Origin: Candidatus Campbelliibacteriota bacterium
GTDB lineage: Bacteria; Patescibacteriota; Minisyncoccia; Phycocordibacterales; CSBR16-193
NCBI GenBank assembly: GCA_007117035.1
Contig: SKHG01000001.1
Location: forward strand, 1 to 57,481
DNA: 57,481 nucleotides
Direction: 5' to 3'
The position numbers and the translations under genes were made by a program. Below the pieces are notes generated by a model. That model made no database searches. It worked only from the letters and a program-made list of their open reading frames with translations, and was not told the DNA's origin. Positions 1 to 7,640 of this stretch are shown in pieces. Position 1 is the stretch's first letter. Each line of letters starts with the position of its first letter.

Positions 1-175
1 ACTTGAACCGAGGGCAGGCGAAGCCGGTTGAAAACCGTACTGCCCGAGTGGGGGTCGAGGGAGTGAGATATTTTTAAGTTCGTAGAACGCAGAAAATATC
101 CACGAGAGTGACCAAGTCCTAGTGGGCGGACAATTAATAAATTAGTCTGGTACGAAGTATCAGGCTATTTTATTT
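1..175 (+). ncRNA. 3' part of an unidentified structured RNA with terminator-like hairpin
   Basis: No ORF covers this stretch, but it is full of nested complementary segments. GGGCAG (about 12-17) pairs with CTGCCC and encloses a CGGTT/AACCG hairpin. GATATTTT pairs with AAAATATC around an inner GTTC/GAAC hairpin. ACTTG at position 1 can pair with CAAGT near 113. The element ends in a hairpin (AGTCTGGTAC / GTATCAGGCT, about 143-166) followed by a T-rich stretch, which suggests plus-strand transcription from before the window. I found no signature of tRNA, tmRNA, RNase P or SRP RNA. The strand and family are uncertain and the 5' end is missing. Confidence 0.4.
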
Positions 176-181
176 ATCCGA

Positions 182-895
182 TTAAATCAGTAAAATAAAT
201 CTTTCCAACTCTTGTGAAAGATCGTTCTTTCCTCGATGAGCTTCGTGATATATATCAACTAAATAATTTAAACGAACCTCTAACTCTGACTCAGTAAATT
301 TAGTTGATGCTTGTTTAGCTTTTTGGTATGGGTATGACTTCAGTCCAGCCTCTAATGCAGTTTTGGTTTTTTTAGCTAACAGTAAAGTTTTCAGTTGCCA
401 AAAAATTAGGCCGTGCAACTCCTCTGGAACCTTACCGTTGAGAAGTGCTAAGTGAAATTTCTCCCAAGCCTGTGCTTTGTTTCTAACTGCCAGAGCCTCG
501 GTTAAACCAAAAACATTAAACTCATCCTTTTTCTTTTTGCCTAACACTACCGAACTTTTAGTAGAGTACTTTTCTAGTTTCTGTAGATCTGATTTACTTG
601 GATCACTTTCGATAAAAATAAATATGTGTTTGGTTTCAGATATCTCTTTTAGACTAGAAAAAAAGAATTTCTTTTCTTCGATTGGTAATGTGAGTAATTG
701 GTCACATATCACAATATAATTACTCTCAAACAACCCCTGCCCACGAAAAAGACTTTCGAATAGTTCGCGACTCCATTTTTCATTATTAAGACGAAAAATT
801 GAAGAACCAGGCTTTCTCTCAAGAAGCTTACTAGAGAGATTGATGACTTTCTTTTTTACTTCAGCAATATTTTGATCAACAAACAAGTAATACAT
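182..895 (-). CDS. holA: DNA polymerase III delta subunit-like protein (HolA)
   Basis: This is probably the clamp-loader delta subunit, which opens the DnaN ring during loading. The 237-aa protein starts MYYLFVDQN. It has the N-terminal layout of HolA, with an alpha/beta region carrying hydrophobic strands such as SNYIVICDQ and HIFIFIES, followed by a helical C-terminal half with the ALLNGKVPEELHGLIFWQLKTLLL pattern seen in domain III of the family. It is clearly shorter than classical HolA (about 340 aa). It lies 20 bp downstream of polA on the same strand, probably in a tsaE-polA-holA operon. The identification rests on overall pattern; no catalytic motif exists to confirm it. Confidence 0.65.
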   Translation of the reverse strand: MYYLFVDQNIAEVKKKVINLSSKLLERKPGSSIFRLNNEKWSRELFESLFRGQGLFESNYIVICDQLLTLPIEEKKFFFSSLKEISETKHIFIFIESDPSKSDLQKLEKYSTKSSVVLGKKKKDEFNVFGLTEALAVRNKAQAWEKFHLALLNGKVPEELHGLIFWQLKTLLLAKKTKTALEAGLKSYPYQKAKQASTKFTESELEVRLNYLVDIYHEAHRGKNDLSQELERFILLI

Positions 896-915
896 GATTT
901 ATAAAATATTAAAAA

Positions 916-3309
916 TTAATTTTCATACTTATTCATCTCTTTCCAGTTTAAACCAATCTCTACCTCAACTGTGATTGGTACTCCTTTAGCATCCTTACCT
1001 GCCAAAGCCTCTTCCATTATTCGACGAATCTCTGGTAGTAAAGTTTCTATCTTTTCATTTTTAATCTCGTAAACTAATTCGTCATGAACCTGTAGTAATG
1101 GAAAAACATTTTTAAGCTCACCTTCTTTTTGCAGGAAAATATCAACCTCAACCATGGCTTTTTTGATGATGTCTGCTTCTGTTCCTTGGATCGGTGCATT
1201 AATAGCCATTCTTTCTGCTGAAGCACGAATGTATGGAATCGGGGAATGAATTCCAGAAAAATACCTACGTCGACCAAACATAGTGGTTGTGTAACCATCT
1301 TGTGCTGCTTCTTTTTTTACATTCTCCATATAGTCTCGCAACTCTGGAAAACGAGAGAAGTATAAACTTAGAAACTCTCGAGCTTCGCTTTGGGTAGACC
1401 CTAGATTATCCTTTAGAGCATTGACTCCCATACCGTATAGAATTCCAAAGTTTATAATCTTTGCTTTTCGACGCATCTCTTTAGTCACCTCGTTAGGCGA
1501 AACACCAAAAACCTCTGACGCAACCCCTTGGTGAACATCACCTTGTGAGTGAAATATCTCTACCAACTTTGAATCACCAGACAAAATAGCAGCAATTCGC
1601 AACTCAATCTGGGAATAATCAAAAGCAACAAGAGTAAATCCTTCTGTGGCACGAAAAATTTTACGGATTCGATTACCTTCAGGACTTCTTATCGGTATAT
1701 TTTGCAAATTTGGATGTTCTGATGACATTCTTCCTGTTGTGGTTCCAGTCTGAACAAAACGAGCGTGCAAACGATTTTTTTCGGAAACCATCTCCAAAAT
1801 TGGCTCGAGATAAGTTGATACTAATTTGGCCAAACCACGATACTCTAAAATCTTTTCTATTACAGGATGTTGGTCTTTGAGTTTTTCTAGTTCTGACTCA
1901 CGAGTCGAGCGTGCGCCACCAGCGGTCTTTTTCTGATTTTTACTAGAAAGACCTAGCTCATCAAAAAGAACCTGGCCGAGTTGTTTGGGTGAGTTAATAT
2001 TAAACTCTCGACCAGCTGAACTGTATATTTTTTTCTGTAAATTGTTCAAATCCTTTTTATATTCTTTTAGCAAAACTTTTAAACTATCAATATCAATAGA
2101 TATACCACGATCACTCATAGACTGAACGACAGGAATAAGCGGTAACTCAATCTTTTTATAAAGCTCTAACAATCCATCATCCTTTAAACGTTTTTGGAGT
2201 GCTGTAGGAGCTTGGTCAATATTTTGAACTCCTGCAATCTGCAAAACATCGTCATTACTTGGATCAGTTCGGTTAGAATCAATCAACCATGTTGCAATCT
2301 TTTGCTTCTCCAACTCTTCGTCAGATATATTTAGTTTTGAAAAATCTTTAGCTTCTTTTTTAACAATATCCTCTTTAGCTGTATCACCTTCTACTGTTTC
2401 TCTTAATCTTTGGTTTAGTGAACGGAACTCAAGCATTGAAAAAAGTTCACTTATTTTAGAAACATCCACTTCTTCTTTCCAATTTTTATTAGGTAAAGAA
2501 AAGTTAATAGGTACATCACGACGAATAGTTGCCAACATCTTTGAAAAAATTGCCTCCTCCTCGTTTTCGGTTAATAAATTAATTATTCTAGGTTTTATAC
2601 CAACTTCTTCTAACTTCTCAGGTTTTTCTTTGGCAGTTTTAATAATTTTTTCAACAGAACCGATTTTCTGAATTAAAGCAGTTGCAGTCTTCTCTCCGAT
2701 TCCCCGAACTCCAGGAATGTTGTCTGAAGGGTCACCTGACAGACCTTTGAAATCTGGTAGCAAATCTGGAGGAAAACCAAATCTTTCTTTCATTCTGTCT
2801 TCGTTATAAAGAACTGTTTCTTTAATACCTTTTTTAAGTGTGTAAACAGAGACTTTATCTTTATCAACTAACTGCATTGTGTCCATATCACCAGAAGCAA
2901 TAATTATTTTAAGATTTTTGTCTTTTTTTGTCTGTTCAACAATAGTTCCTAAAATATCATCAGCCTCAAAACCAGCTTTCTCATAGACTGGTACAGAGAA
3001 AGCTGAAAATACTTCTTTGGCTTTAATAATCTGACTAATAAGTTCGTTGTCGGTTTTAGCTCTCCCAGCTTTGTATTCATCATAAGCGTCGTGACGATAA
3101 GTTGGTTCTGGCACATCAAAACAAGCCACGATGTAATGGGGCTTAAAGTCGTTTACAATCTTCATAAGCATTGTTGAGAGTCCGTAGAGTGCACCTGTTG
3201 CTTCACCTCGACTCGAGGAAAAATTTGGTAAAGCGTGATAAGCTCGATGCAAAATAGCGTGAGCATCTAAAAGAACTAGAGTTTTTTCATTTTGTTTTTT
3301 ATTTATCAT
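916..3309 (-). CDS. polA: DNA polymerase I, proofreading domain reduced or absent
   Basis: This enzyme fills gaps and removes RNA primers. In the 797-aa protein the N-terminal 5'-nuclease domain (about residues 1-290) shows LDAHAILHRAYHAL, FEADDILG and the helix-hairpin-helix GDPSDNIPGVRGIGEKTA. The C-terminal polymerase domain (about 385-797) shows motif A DYSQIELR, motif B RRKAKIINFGILYG and motif C QVHDELVYE, plus TGRMSSEHPNLQNIP. Between them lie only about 90 residues, with no DEDD exonuclease motifs, so the 3'-5' exonuclease domain of the E. coli-type enzyme (928 aa) is missing or collapsed. The gene starts with ATG, 4 bp after tsaE, and precedes holA. Confidence 0.96.
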   Translation of the reverse strand: MINKKQNEKTLVLLDAHAILHRAYHALPNFSSSRGEATGALYGLSTMLMKIVNDFKPHYIVACFDVPEPTYRHDAYDEYKAGRAKTDNELISQIIKAKEVFSAFSVPVYEKAGFEADDILGTIVEQTKKDKNLKIIIASGDMDTMQLVDKDKVSVYTLKKGIKETVLYNEDRMKERFGFPPDLLPDFKGLSGDPSDNIPGVRGIGEKTATALIQKIGSVEKIIKTAKEKPEKLEEVGIKPRIINLLTENEEEAIFSKMLATIRRDVPINFSLPNKNWKEEVDVSKISELFSMLEFRSLNQRLRETVEGDTAKEDIVKKEAKDFSKLNISDEELEKQKIATWLIDSNRTDPSNDDVLQIAGVQNIDQAPTALQKRLKDDGLLELYKKIELPLIPVVQSMSDRGISIDIDSLKVLLKEYKKDLNNLQKKIYSSAGREFNINSPKQLGQVLFDELGLSSKNQKKTAGGARSTRESELEKLKDQHPVIEKILEYRGLAKLVSTYLEPILEMVSEKNRLHARFVQTGTTTGRMSSEHPNLQNIPIRSPEGNRIRKIFRATEGFTLVAFDYSQIELRIAAILSGDSKLVEIFHSQGDVHQGVASEVFGVSPNEVTKEMRRKAKIINFGILYGMGVNALKDNLGSTQSEAREFLSLYFSRFPELRDYMENVKKEAAQDGYTTTMFGRRRYFSGIHSPIPYIRASAERMAINAPIQGTEADIIKKAMVEVDIFLQKEGELKNVFPLLQVHDELVYEIKNEKIETLLPEIRRIMEEALAGKDAKGVPITVEVEIGLNWKEMNKYEN

Positions 3310-3313
3310 AAAA

Positions 3314-3766
3314 TTATTTCAGTCCTTTTATATTCACCACTCTCTGATCCCCTTCCCCAACTTGAAACTCAATCTCGATTACATTTTCTGGAATTACCTC
3401 ACGAACCTTCTCTGGCCACTCCAAAGCAATAAGAGAACCCGGCTCACTTAATCTATCTATCCATTCAAGGTTCTGGAGTTCTTTTCCGTTTTCCAAACGG
3501 TAACAATCTATGTGAACTAATTTCGAAAAAATTTTGTGTTTAGTTTTATAGCGCCTTTCAATCACAAAAGTTGGACTGGTCACATCTTCACTAACACACA
3601 GCTTTTCAGCCAAAGCCTTAACAAAGGTTGTTTTACCAGCACCGAGCTCACCCGAGAGTGTCACCAGAGTTGCTTGATTTGTTTTTTCTACCACTTCACT
3701 AAGTATTTCAAGAACATCCCAAGCCATTTTTTCAGTATCTTTTGTGTTCTTTAGATTTCTTTCCAT
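3314..3766 (-). CDS. tsaE: tRNA threonylcarbamoyladenosine biosynthesis ATPase TsaE
   Basis: TsaE is the ATPase of the complex that makes t6A37 on ANN-decoding tRNAs. The 150-aa length is typical. The Walker A motif GELGAGKTT is at about residues 40-48, followed by the family features VTSPTFVIERRY and HIDCYRL, and an EWPEKV motif near the C-terminus. It starts with ATG and lies 4 bp upstream of polA on the same strand, so the two are probably cotranscribed. The other t6A genes (tsaB, tsaC, tsaD) are not in the window. Confidence 0.95.
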   Translation of the reverse strand: MERNLKNTKDTEKMAWDVLEILSEVVEKTNQATLVTLSGELGAGKTTFVKALAEKLCVSEDVTSPTFVIERRYKTKHKIFSKLVHIDCYRLENGKELQNLEWIDRLSEPGSLIALEWPEKVREVIPENVIEIEFQVGEGDQRVVNIKGLK

Positions 3767-3783
3767 TACAACAGTATAACAAA

Positions 3784-3815
3784 AAAGAGCCGTATCTCGT
3801 AGGATACGGCTCTTT
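3784..3815 (-). terminator. Rho-independent terminator after the 184-aa lipoprotein gene
   Basis: A 13-bp perfect stem, AAAGAGCCGTATC / GATACGGCTCTTT, has a 6-base loop. On the minus strand it is followed by a run of six T. It lies 15 bp past the stop codon of the minus-strand lipoprotein gene and just upstream of tsaE, so it separates the two units. Confidence 0.9.
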
Positions 3816-3829
3816 GCTAAAAGCCTAAT

Positions 3830-4384
3830 TTAATACCTCGGGGGTGGCCACTTTCCGAGGTAGGCCAAGAACGGTGGCGGAGCCGTTAAGTAGTGAAGTT
3901 GAGTCACTCCAACAGCTTGTTGACCTTTAAAAGGTCCACGCAGACCATACTGACCACCACTAAGACCTGTGGTAGACATAGTGTTCCTTAAACCCCTTCT
4001 GGGATTATAGTTGAACACGAAGGCTGCATGTTCTGTTGGTTTTTCGATATCGTCAAGAAAAAGAAACCTTTTTGTCTCCTTTTTTCCTTTATCAAAATCA
4101 ACAAACACACTTTGACCTGGTTGAATTAGTCTCTGGAGTGATCTTTTCTCCAAAGCCTCTTCAGCTGACGCCTGGGACATCTGACCAGTCCGTACCAGCA
4201 AATCCAGTTGCTGTATCAACGGGTCAGCTTTTATATCCTGAGGATACTGAATAACTGGAACAAACCAAATTGGTTCGTTAGTGTTGTTTATAAACACAAC
4301 CCGAGGGTCTGATACTGTCTGGCAACCTGAGAATATAATCGCAACCATGGTCACGAATACAAACAGAATAATCTTTTTTTTCAT
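3830..4384 (-). CDS. Hypothetical lipoprotein (184 aa)
   Basis: I do not recognise the family. The N-terminus is a lipoprotein signal: MKKK, a hydrophobic stretch, then the lipobox FSGC with Cys20 as the expected lipidated residue. The mature part has a short beta-like segment (PRVVFINNTNEPIWFVPV), a charged middle, and a Gly/Pro/Arg-rich C-terminus ending GKWPPPRY. A strong promoter (separate entry), an A-rich leader and the ribosome binding site GGAGGAATT directly before ATG point to high expression. It forms a single-gene unit bounded by terminators. Its neighbour at 4522 has the same promoter and leader design but a different protein sequence. Confidence 0.85.
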   Translation of the reverse strand: MKKKIILFVFVTMVAIIFSGCQTVSDPRVVFINNTNEPIWFVPVIQYPQDIKADPLIQQLDLLVRTGQMSQASAEEALEKRSLQRLIQPGQSVFVDFDKGKKETKRFLFLDDIEKPTEHAAFVFNYNPRRGLRNTMSTTGLSGGQYGLRGPFKGQQAVGVTQLHYLTAPPPFLAYLGKWPPPRY

Positions 4385-4431
4385 AATTCCTCCTTTTTTG
4401 TTTTTGTTTTTGTTTTAAAGAACTAGAATAT

Positions 4432-4460
4432 AGTATACAACTAACATCTTACTTTGTCAA
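4432..4460 (-). promoter_or_regulatory. Sigma-70-type promoter of the 184-aa lipoprotein gene
   Basis: On the minus strand TTGACA (4455-4460) is followed by a 17-bp spacer and TATACT (4432-4437). The transcript would begin about 40 bases before the ATG, with a leader made mainly of AAAAAC repeats and ending in GGAGGAATT. Confidence 0.85.
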
Positions 4461-4466
4461 TAAGAA

Positions 4467-4512
4467 AACCGGCAACCTGATTCTGTCTTTGACAGAATCA
4501 AGATTGCCGGTT
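4467..4512 (-). terminator. Rho-independent terminator after the 150-aa lipoprotein gene
   Basis: AACCGGCAA / TTGCCGGTT forms the base and GATTCTGTC / GACAGAATC the upper stem. On the minus strand it is followed by TTTTCTTATT. It lies 10 bp past the stop of the gene at 4522 and directly upstream of the next promoter. Confidence 0.88.
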
Positions 4513-4521
4513 GTTTAACCA

Positions 4522-4974
4522 CTACCATCGACTACGACGGTGTTGCAGTCGATGTTCGGGGGAACCTGCGGCTGGTCGATACCCCTCAACAACCCAAGTA
4601 TATCCTGGGATGAGATTACCTCTCCGGTCGTAGAAAACAAACTCCTCTACGGCAACTCCCCGATATTCTCCAGTTTGAGTATCTCGTGCATGGAGAGTTA
4701 TGGCTAACTTTCTGTAGTCATGACTCAACCAGCGCCTAGGAACCAAAGCACGGTCACCAGACCTCAACACAACCGCCTCATCTTCAGTGGTGAAATCCCT
4801 ATGATCTCGCAAGACCACAAGTTCCACACCTGTAGAGGGGTGTAGGTTGTTGTATACCGCAACTCCCGGCTGACCCGGAAGCAGGGCGCCTGAAAGTGAA
4901 ACACCTCCAGTTGCACAACCCGACACAAATACCGCGATTAGAATCGCGACGATTGAAATAATACTTTTTTTCAT
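4522..4974 (-). CDS. Hypothetical lipoprotein (150 aa)
   Basis: The family is not recognised. A signal peptide with lipobox VSGC (Cys at about 20) predicts a lipid-anchored surface protein. The mature part is rich in beta-type segments (VELVVLRDH, KLAITLHARD, GVAVEEFVFYDRRGN, YTWVVEGY) and ends in a basic tail, HRLQHRRSRW. It is a monocistronic gene with the same architecture as the lipoprotein at 3830: consensus promoter, A-rich leader, GGAGGAATT ribosome binding site and a terminator hairpin. Lipid modification is consistent with the lnt homologue found in this window. Confidence 0.85.
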   Translation of the reverse strand: MKKSIISIVAILIAVFVSGCATGGVSLSGALLPGQPGVAVYNNLHPSTGVELVVLRDHRDFTTEDEAVVLRSGDRALVPRRWLSHDYRKLAITLHARDTQTGEYRGVAVEEFVFYDRRGNLIPGYTWVVEGYRPAAGSPEHRLQHRRSRW

Positions 4975-5021
4975 AATTCCTCCTTTTTTTGTTTTTGTTT
5001 TAATGAACTATAGCTTCATTA

Positions 5022-5050
5022 TGTATATCACACATTATATTTTATGTCAA
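5022..5050 (-). promoter_or_regulatory. Sigma-70-type promoter of the 150-aa lipoprotein gene
   Basis: The minus strand reads TTGACA, a 17-bp spacer, then TATACA preceded by TGA (extended -10, TGATATACAT). The same extended -10 string occurs in the promoter at 39534. The leader carries AACAAAAACAAAAAAAGGAGG before the ATG. Confidence 0.87.
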
Positions 5051-5070
5051 GCTTATTTATATATTTACTA

Positions 5071-5099
5071 TTGACAAAGTTTGGTGTGTGGTGTATGCT
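5071..5099 (+). promoter_or_regulatory. Consensus promoter giving a near-leaderless mRNA
   Basis: TTGACA (5071-5076), a 17-bp spacer and TATGCT (5094-5099). The expected start site is near 5106, only about 2 bases before the ATG at 5108. This excludes the TTG at 5081 used by the ORF track, because that codon lies between the -35 and -10 boxes. Confidence 0.85.
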
Positions 5100-5107
5100 T
5101 TATTCAG

Positions 5108-5536
5108 ATGAACACGTACATTAAAACAGTCATATTACTTCTCTTAGCCTCCTTTGTTGGGGTTGGAGCAGTACAAGCAAGTATTCTTGAGAGAATAAAC
5201 GTTGCGACCCATCGGGTTGCAACTCAGGATGGATATGGGACAGTTGTGGTTAGAGATAGTTACACTATTTCTTCTCGAGCTCATGTTCGGGTGAGGAGTG
5301 GCTTGGATTATCAACGCCCTTCACGAACAACTGAAGTTCGTAGAGATAGAGTTATCCAGTCCAGCCCCAGAACAGAGGCACGGATTGATCGCAGACGCTC
5401 GGACAGATCGAGTGTTTACACCCACACTGAAACTATTCACAGACGGACAACCACCGTGACCCCACCCTCAAACAGACAAAGGTCTTCTTGGGGAGACAGA
5501 GGTCCACGGACAAGGACAGTCCGCATCACTGAATAA
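5108..5536 (+). CDS. Small secreted arginine/serine/threonine-rich protein
   Basis: The family is unknown. From the ATG at 5108 the protein has 142 aa. It begins with a clear signal peptide (MNTYIKTVILLLLASFVGVGAVQAS), likely cleaved after AVQA. The rest is strongly basic and low in hydrophobics, with many Arg, Ser and Thr (RRSDRSSVYTHTETIHRRTTTVTPPSNRQRSSWGDRGPRTRTVRITE), and is probably poorly folded or ligand-binding at the surface. The ORF-track start at 5081 lies inside the promoter, so I use the internal ATG. A strong promoter upstream and a perfect terminator downstream make this a single-gene unit. Confidence 0.75.
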   Translation: MNTYIKTVILLLLASFVGVGAVQASILERINVATHRVATQDGYGTVVVRDSYTISSRAHVRVRSGLDYQRPSRTTEVRRDRVIQSSPRTEARIDRRRSDRSSVYTHTETIHRRTTTVTPPSNRQRSSWGDRGPRTRTVRITE

Positions 5537-5546
5537 CTTGCTACAC

Positions 5547-5580
5547 AATCGCCACACTACTAGATAGTGTGGCGATTTTT
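5547..5580 (+). terminator. Rho-independent terminator after the 142-aa secreted protein gene
   Basis: AATCGCCACACTA / TAGTGTGGCGATT is a 13-bp perfect stem with a 5-base loop. It is followed by TTTTTATAT on the plus strand and lies 11 bp after the stop codon. Confidence 0.92.
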
Positions 5581-5583
5581 ATA

Positions 5584-5613
5584 TTGGTTAAAATTCTCCA
5601 AGTAATGTAAAAT
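5584..5613 (+). promoter_or_regulatory. Possible promoter of the PilB-like gene
   Basis: TTGGTT (5584-5589), an 18-bp spacer and TAAAAT (5608-5613). A start near 5620 would place the ATG at 5623 almost at the 5' end of the mRNA. The match is moderate. Confidence 0.45.
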
Positions 5614-5622
5614 ACTAATATT

Positions 5623-7293
5623 ATGATTCATTTTGATGACAAAGACCAAAATGCCTCACTTTCAAAGTTTAGAAGGAAGGAGCAAGAATATTTAGCAGAA
5701 AGACTAGCCAATAAACATGGTTTGCAGTACACCGATCTTTCTATTATTCCCATAAACAGCAATGCTGTTGCTATGGTTCCCGAAGAAGAATCCAGAGATG
5801 CAAAGGTTGTTGTTTTCAACAAAGTGAACAAAAAAATTAATATAGCTGTTTTGTCACCCGAAATTGATAAGACAAAACAATTAATAAAAAAACTAGAAGG
5901 GCAAGGATTTTTGTTAGAAATTTTTGTAGTTTCTGAAGAAAGTCTAAAAAACGGCTGGGCTATTTACAAAGAATTTTCTAAAACTGAAAAAAGTGAGGAG
6001 GGTTCTTTCTCAGTTTCACCTGAAAGAATAAAAGAGATTGCAGAAAGTCTAAAAGACATTGCTTCAATCACTGAAAAAGTAGAGGCTCTGATTAACGCAA
6101 AAGATACTAAAAGAAACACAACATATCTTTTAGAATTGATTATGGCAGGGGCTTTGTCTATTGAAGCATCTGATATTCATTTTGAGCCAGGTGAAGAAAG
6201 TGCTCGTCTAAGGTACAGACTAGACGGGGTGTTGGTTCAGATCTCGGCTATCCCTATTGATGTGTACAACTTTATTCTTTCTAGAATAAAGTTACTTTCC
6301 GGTTTAAAACTTAATGCCAGCAAAGCTCAGGACGGAAGGTTTAGTATATCTTTCGGAGAACTAGACATCGAGATTCGTTCCTCAATTATTCCAAACGCTG
6401 GTAGTGAGTCAATCGTACTTCGAATACTCAACCCAGAGTCAATTAAAGTACCTCTTGAAGAATTAGGTATGCATCCTAAACTTTTAACAATTTACCAAAA
6501 AGAAATTAAAAAACCCCACGGAATGATCCTTACAACCGGACCAACTGGTTCAGGAAAAACCACTACCCTTTATGCTTCTTTGCAAAAAATATATTCAGAC
6601 GAAACAAAAGTTATAACAATCGAAAACCCAATTGAGTATCACTTAGACGGTATTGTTCAGACACAAACTGATGAAAAATATGGTTTTGCTGAAGGTCTTC
6701 GTTCTGCTTTAAGACAAGACCCTGATGTAATCATGGTTGGTGAGATTCGAGACCAAGAGACAGCCGAGACTGCAATTAATGCATCTCTAACAGGTCACTT
6801 GGTTTTTTCCACCCTACACACCAACACCGCAGCAGGAACATTTCCCCGATTGATAGATTTAGGTGTAAACCCAAAAATTATAACCTCAGCCTTAAATCTT
6901 TCGTTGGCACAAAGACTTATTAGAAAACTTTGCTCAAACTGTAAAAAAGAAAGAGAAACAACAGAAGAAGAGAAGGAAAAAATAAATAAAATCCTAGATA
7001 ATATTAAAGATAAAAGCTATATTGAAGAAATAGATAACACAAACAGTGTCTACGGTCCTGTAGGGTGCGAGAAGTGTAACAATCTGGGATACAAAGGTCG
7101 AGTTGGAATATACGAAGCAATCATATCAACCGAAGCTGTGGAAAAAGTCATCTTAGGAAACCCTAGTGAGAGAGAAATCTTAGAAGCTTCTCAGGAACAA
7201 AACATTCCTAATATGCTTGAGGACGGTATTTTAAAAGTTCTAAATGGTATAACTTCTTTAGAAGAGTTGGAGAGTGAAGTTTCTTTAGACTAA
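5623..7293 (+). CDS. pilB: Type IV pilus assembly / type II secretion ATPase (PilB/GspE family)
   Basis: This hexameric motor ATPase drives pilin polymerisation at the inner face of the membrane. The 556-aa protein has a shortened N-terminal MshEN-like region (1-150). The ATPase core contains ASDIHFEP, Walker A GPTGSGKTTTLY at about 307, the Asp box, Walker B region IMVGEIRDQETAE and the His box STLHTNTAAG. A tetracysteine zinc element follows, CSNC...CEKC. All catalytic elements look intact. No pilC, pilD, pilM or pilin gene is next to it in the window, so it is an orphan here. It overlaps the convergent acidic ORF by 4 bp. Confidence 0.95.
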   Translation: MIHFDDKDQNASLSKFRRKEQEYLAERLANKHGLQYTDLSIIPINSNAVAMVPEEESRDAKVVVFNKVNKKINIAVLSPEIDKTKQLIKKLEGQGFLLEIFVVSEESLKNGWAIYKEFSKTEKSEEGSFSVSPERIKEIAESLKDIASITEKVEALINAKDTKRNTTYLLELIMAGALSIEASDIHFEPGEESARLRYRLDGVLVQISAIPIDVYNFILSRIKLLSGLKLNASKAQDGRFSISFGELDIEIRSSIIPNAGSESIVLRILNPESIKVPLEELGMHPKLLTIYQKEIKKPHGMILTTGPTGSGKTTTLYASLQKIYSDETKVITIENPIEYHLDGIVQTQTDEKYGFAEGLRSALRQDPDVIMVGEIRDQETAETAINASLTGHLVFSTLHTNTAAGTFPRLIDLGVNPKIITSALNLSLAQRLIRKLCSNCKKERETTEEEKEKINKILDNIKDKSYIEEIDNTNSVYGPVGCEKCNNLGYKGRVGIYEAIISTEAVEKVILGNPSEREILEASQEQNIPNMLEDGILKVLNGITSLEELESEVSLD

Positions 7294-7511
7294 AAATCAT
7301 CTTCAGCATCAACACCATCATCCTCTTCCCAATCACTTTCTGAATCAGATTCTTTTTCTGAAACATTTTCACTTTCTTCGTGTTCGCTTTTTTGTCCACG
7401 AAGAAATTGGTCCCAATCTTCCTCAACTTCACTATCCTCCACAGATAAGTCCTCTGTTTCATCATCGACATTTAAACTATCATTAAAAAGAAAATCTTCT
7501 GGTGCTTCCAT
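7290..7511 (-). CDS. Small acidic hypothetical protein (73 aa)
   Basis: The product is extremely acidic, with Asp and Glu making up much of the sequence (for example DDETEDLSVEDSEVEEDWDQF), and it ends in DAEDDF. No family is recognised and no membrane segment is present. It starts with ATG and its stop codon overlaps the end of pilB. A second minus-strand frame (7208-7471) is open over the same place but is basic and extends into pilB, so I prefer this frame. Small acidic proteins of this kind are common in this group. A low-complexity artefact cannot be excluded. Confidence 0.55.
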   Translation of the reverse strand: MEAPEDFLFNDSLNVDDETEDLSVEDSEVEEDWDQFLRGQKSEHEESENVSEKESDSESDWEEDDGVDAEDDF

Positions 7512-7640
7512 AAATTTAAATAATATTATTAAAAACTAACTAAAAACCAGAACCTCTGATTTACTAGAATATATTTTTAACAAACTATTTTGAGCAAATC
7601 AAGACTGTGGAAAACTTTATTCCAGAAAAAACAAAATAAT

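Noticed and set aside
7208-7471. Minus-strand ORF of 87 aa overlapping the end of pilB
   Set aside because: It extends 86 bp into pilB and has a random basic composition; the acidic frame at 7290-7511 is more plausible.
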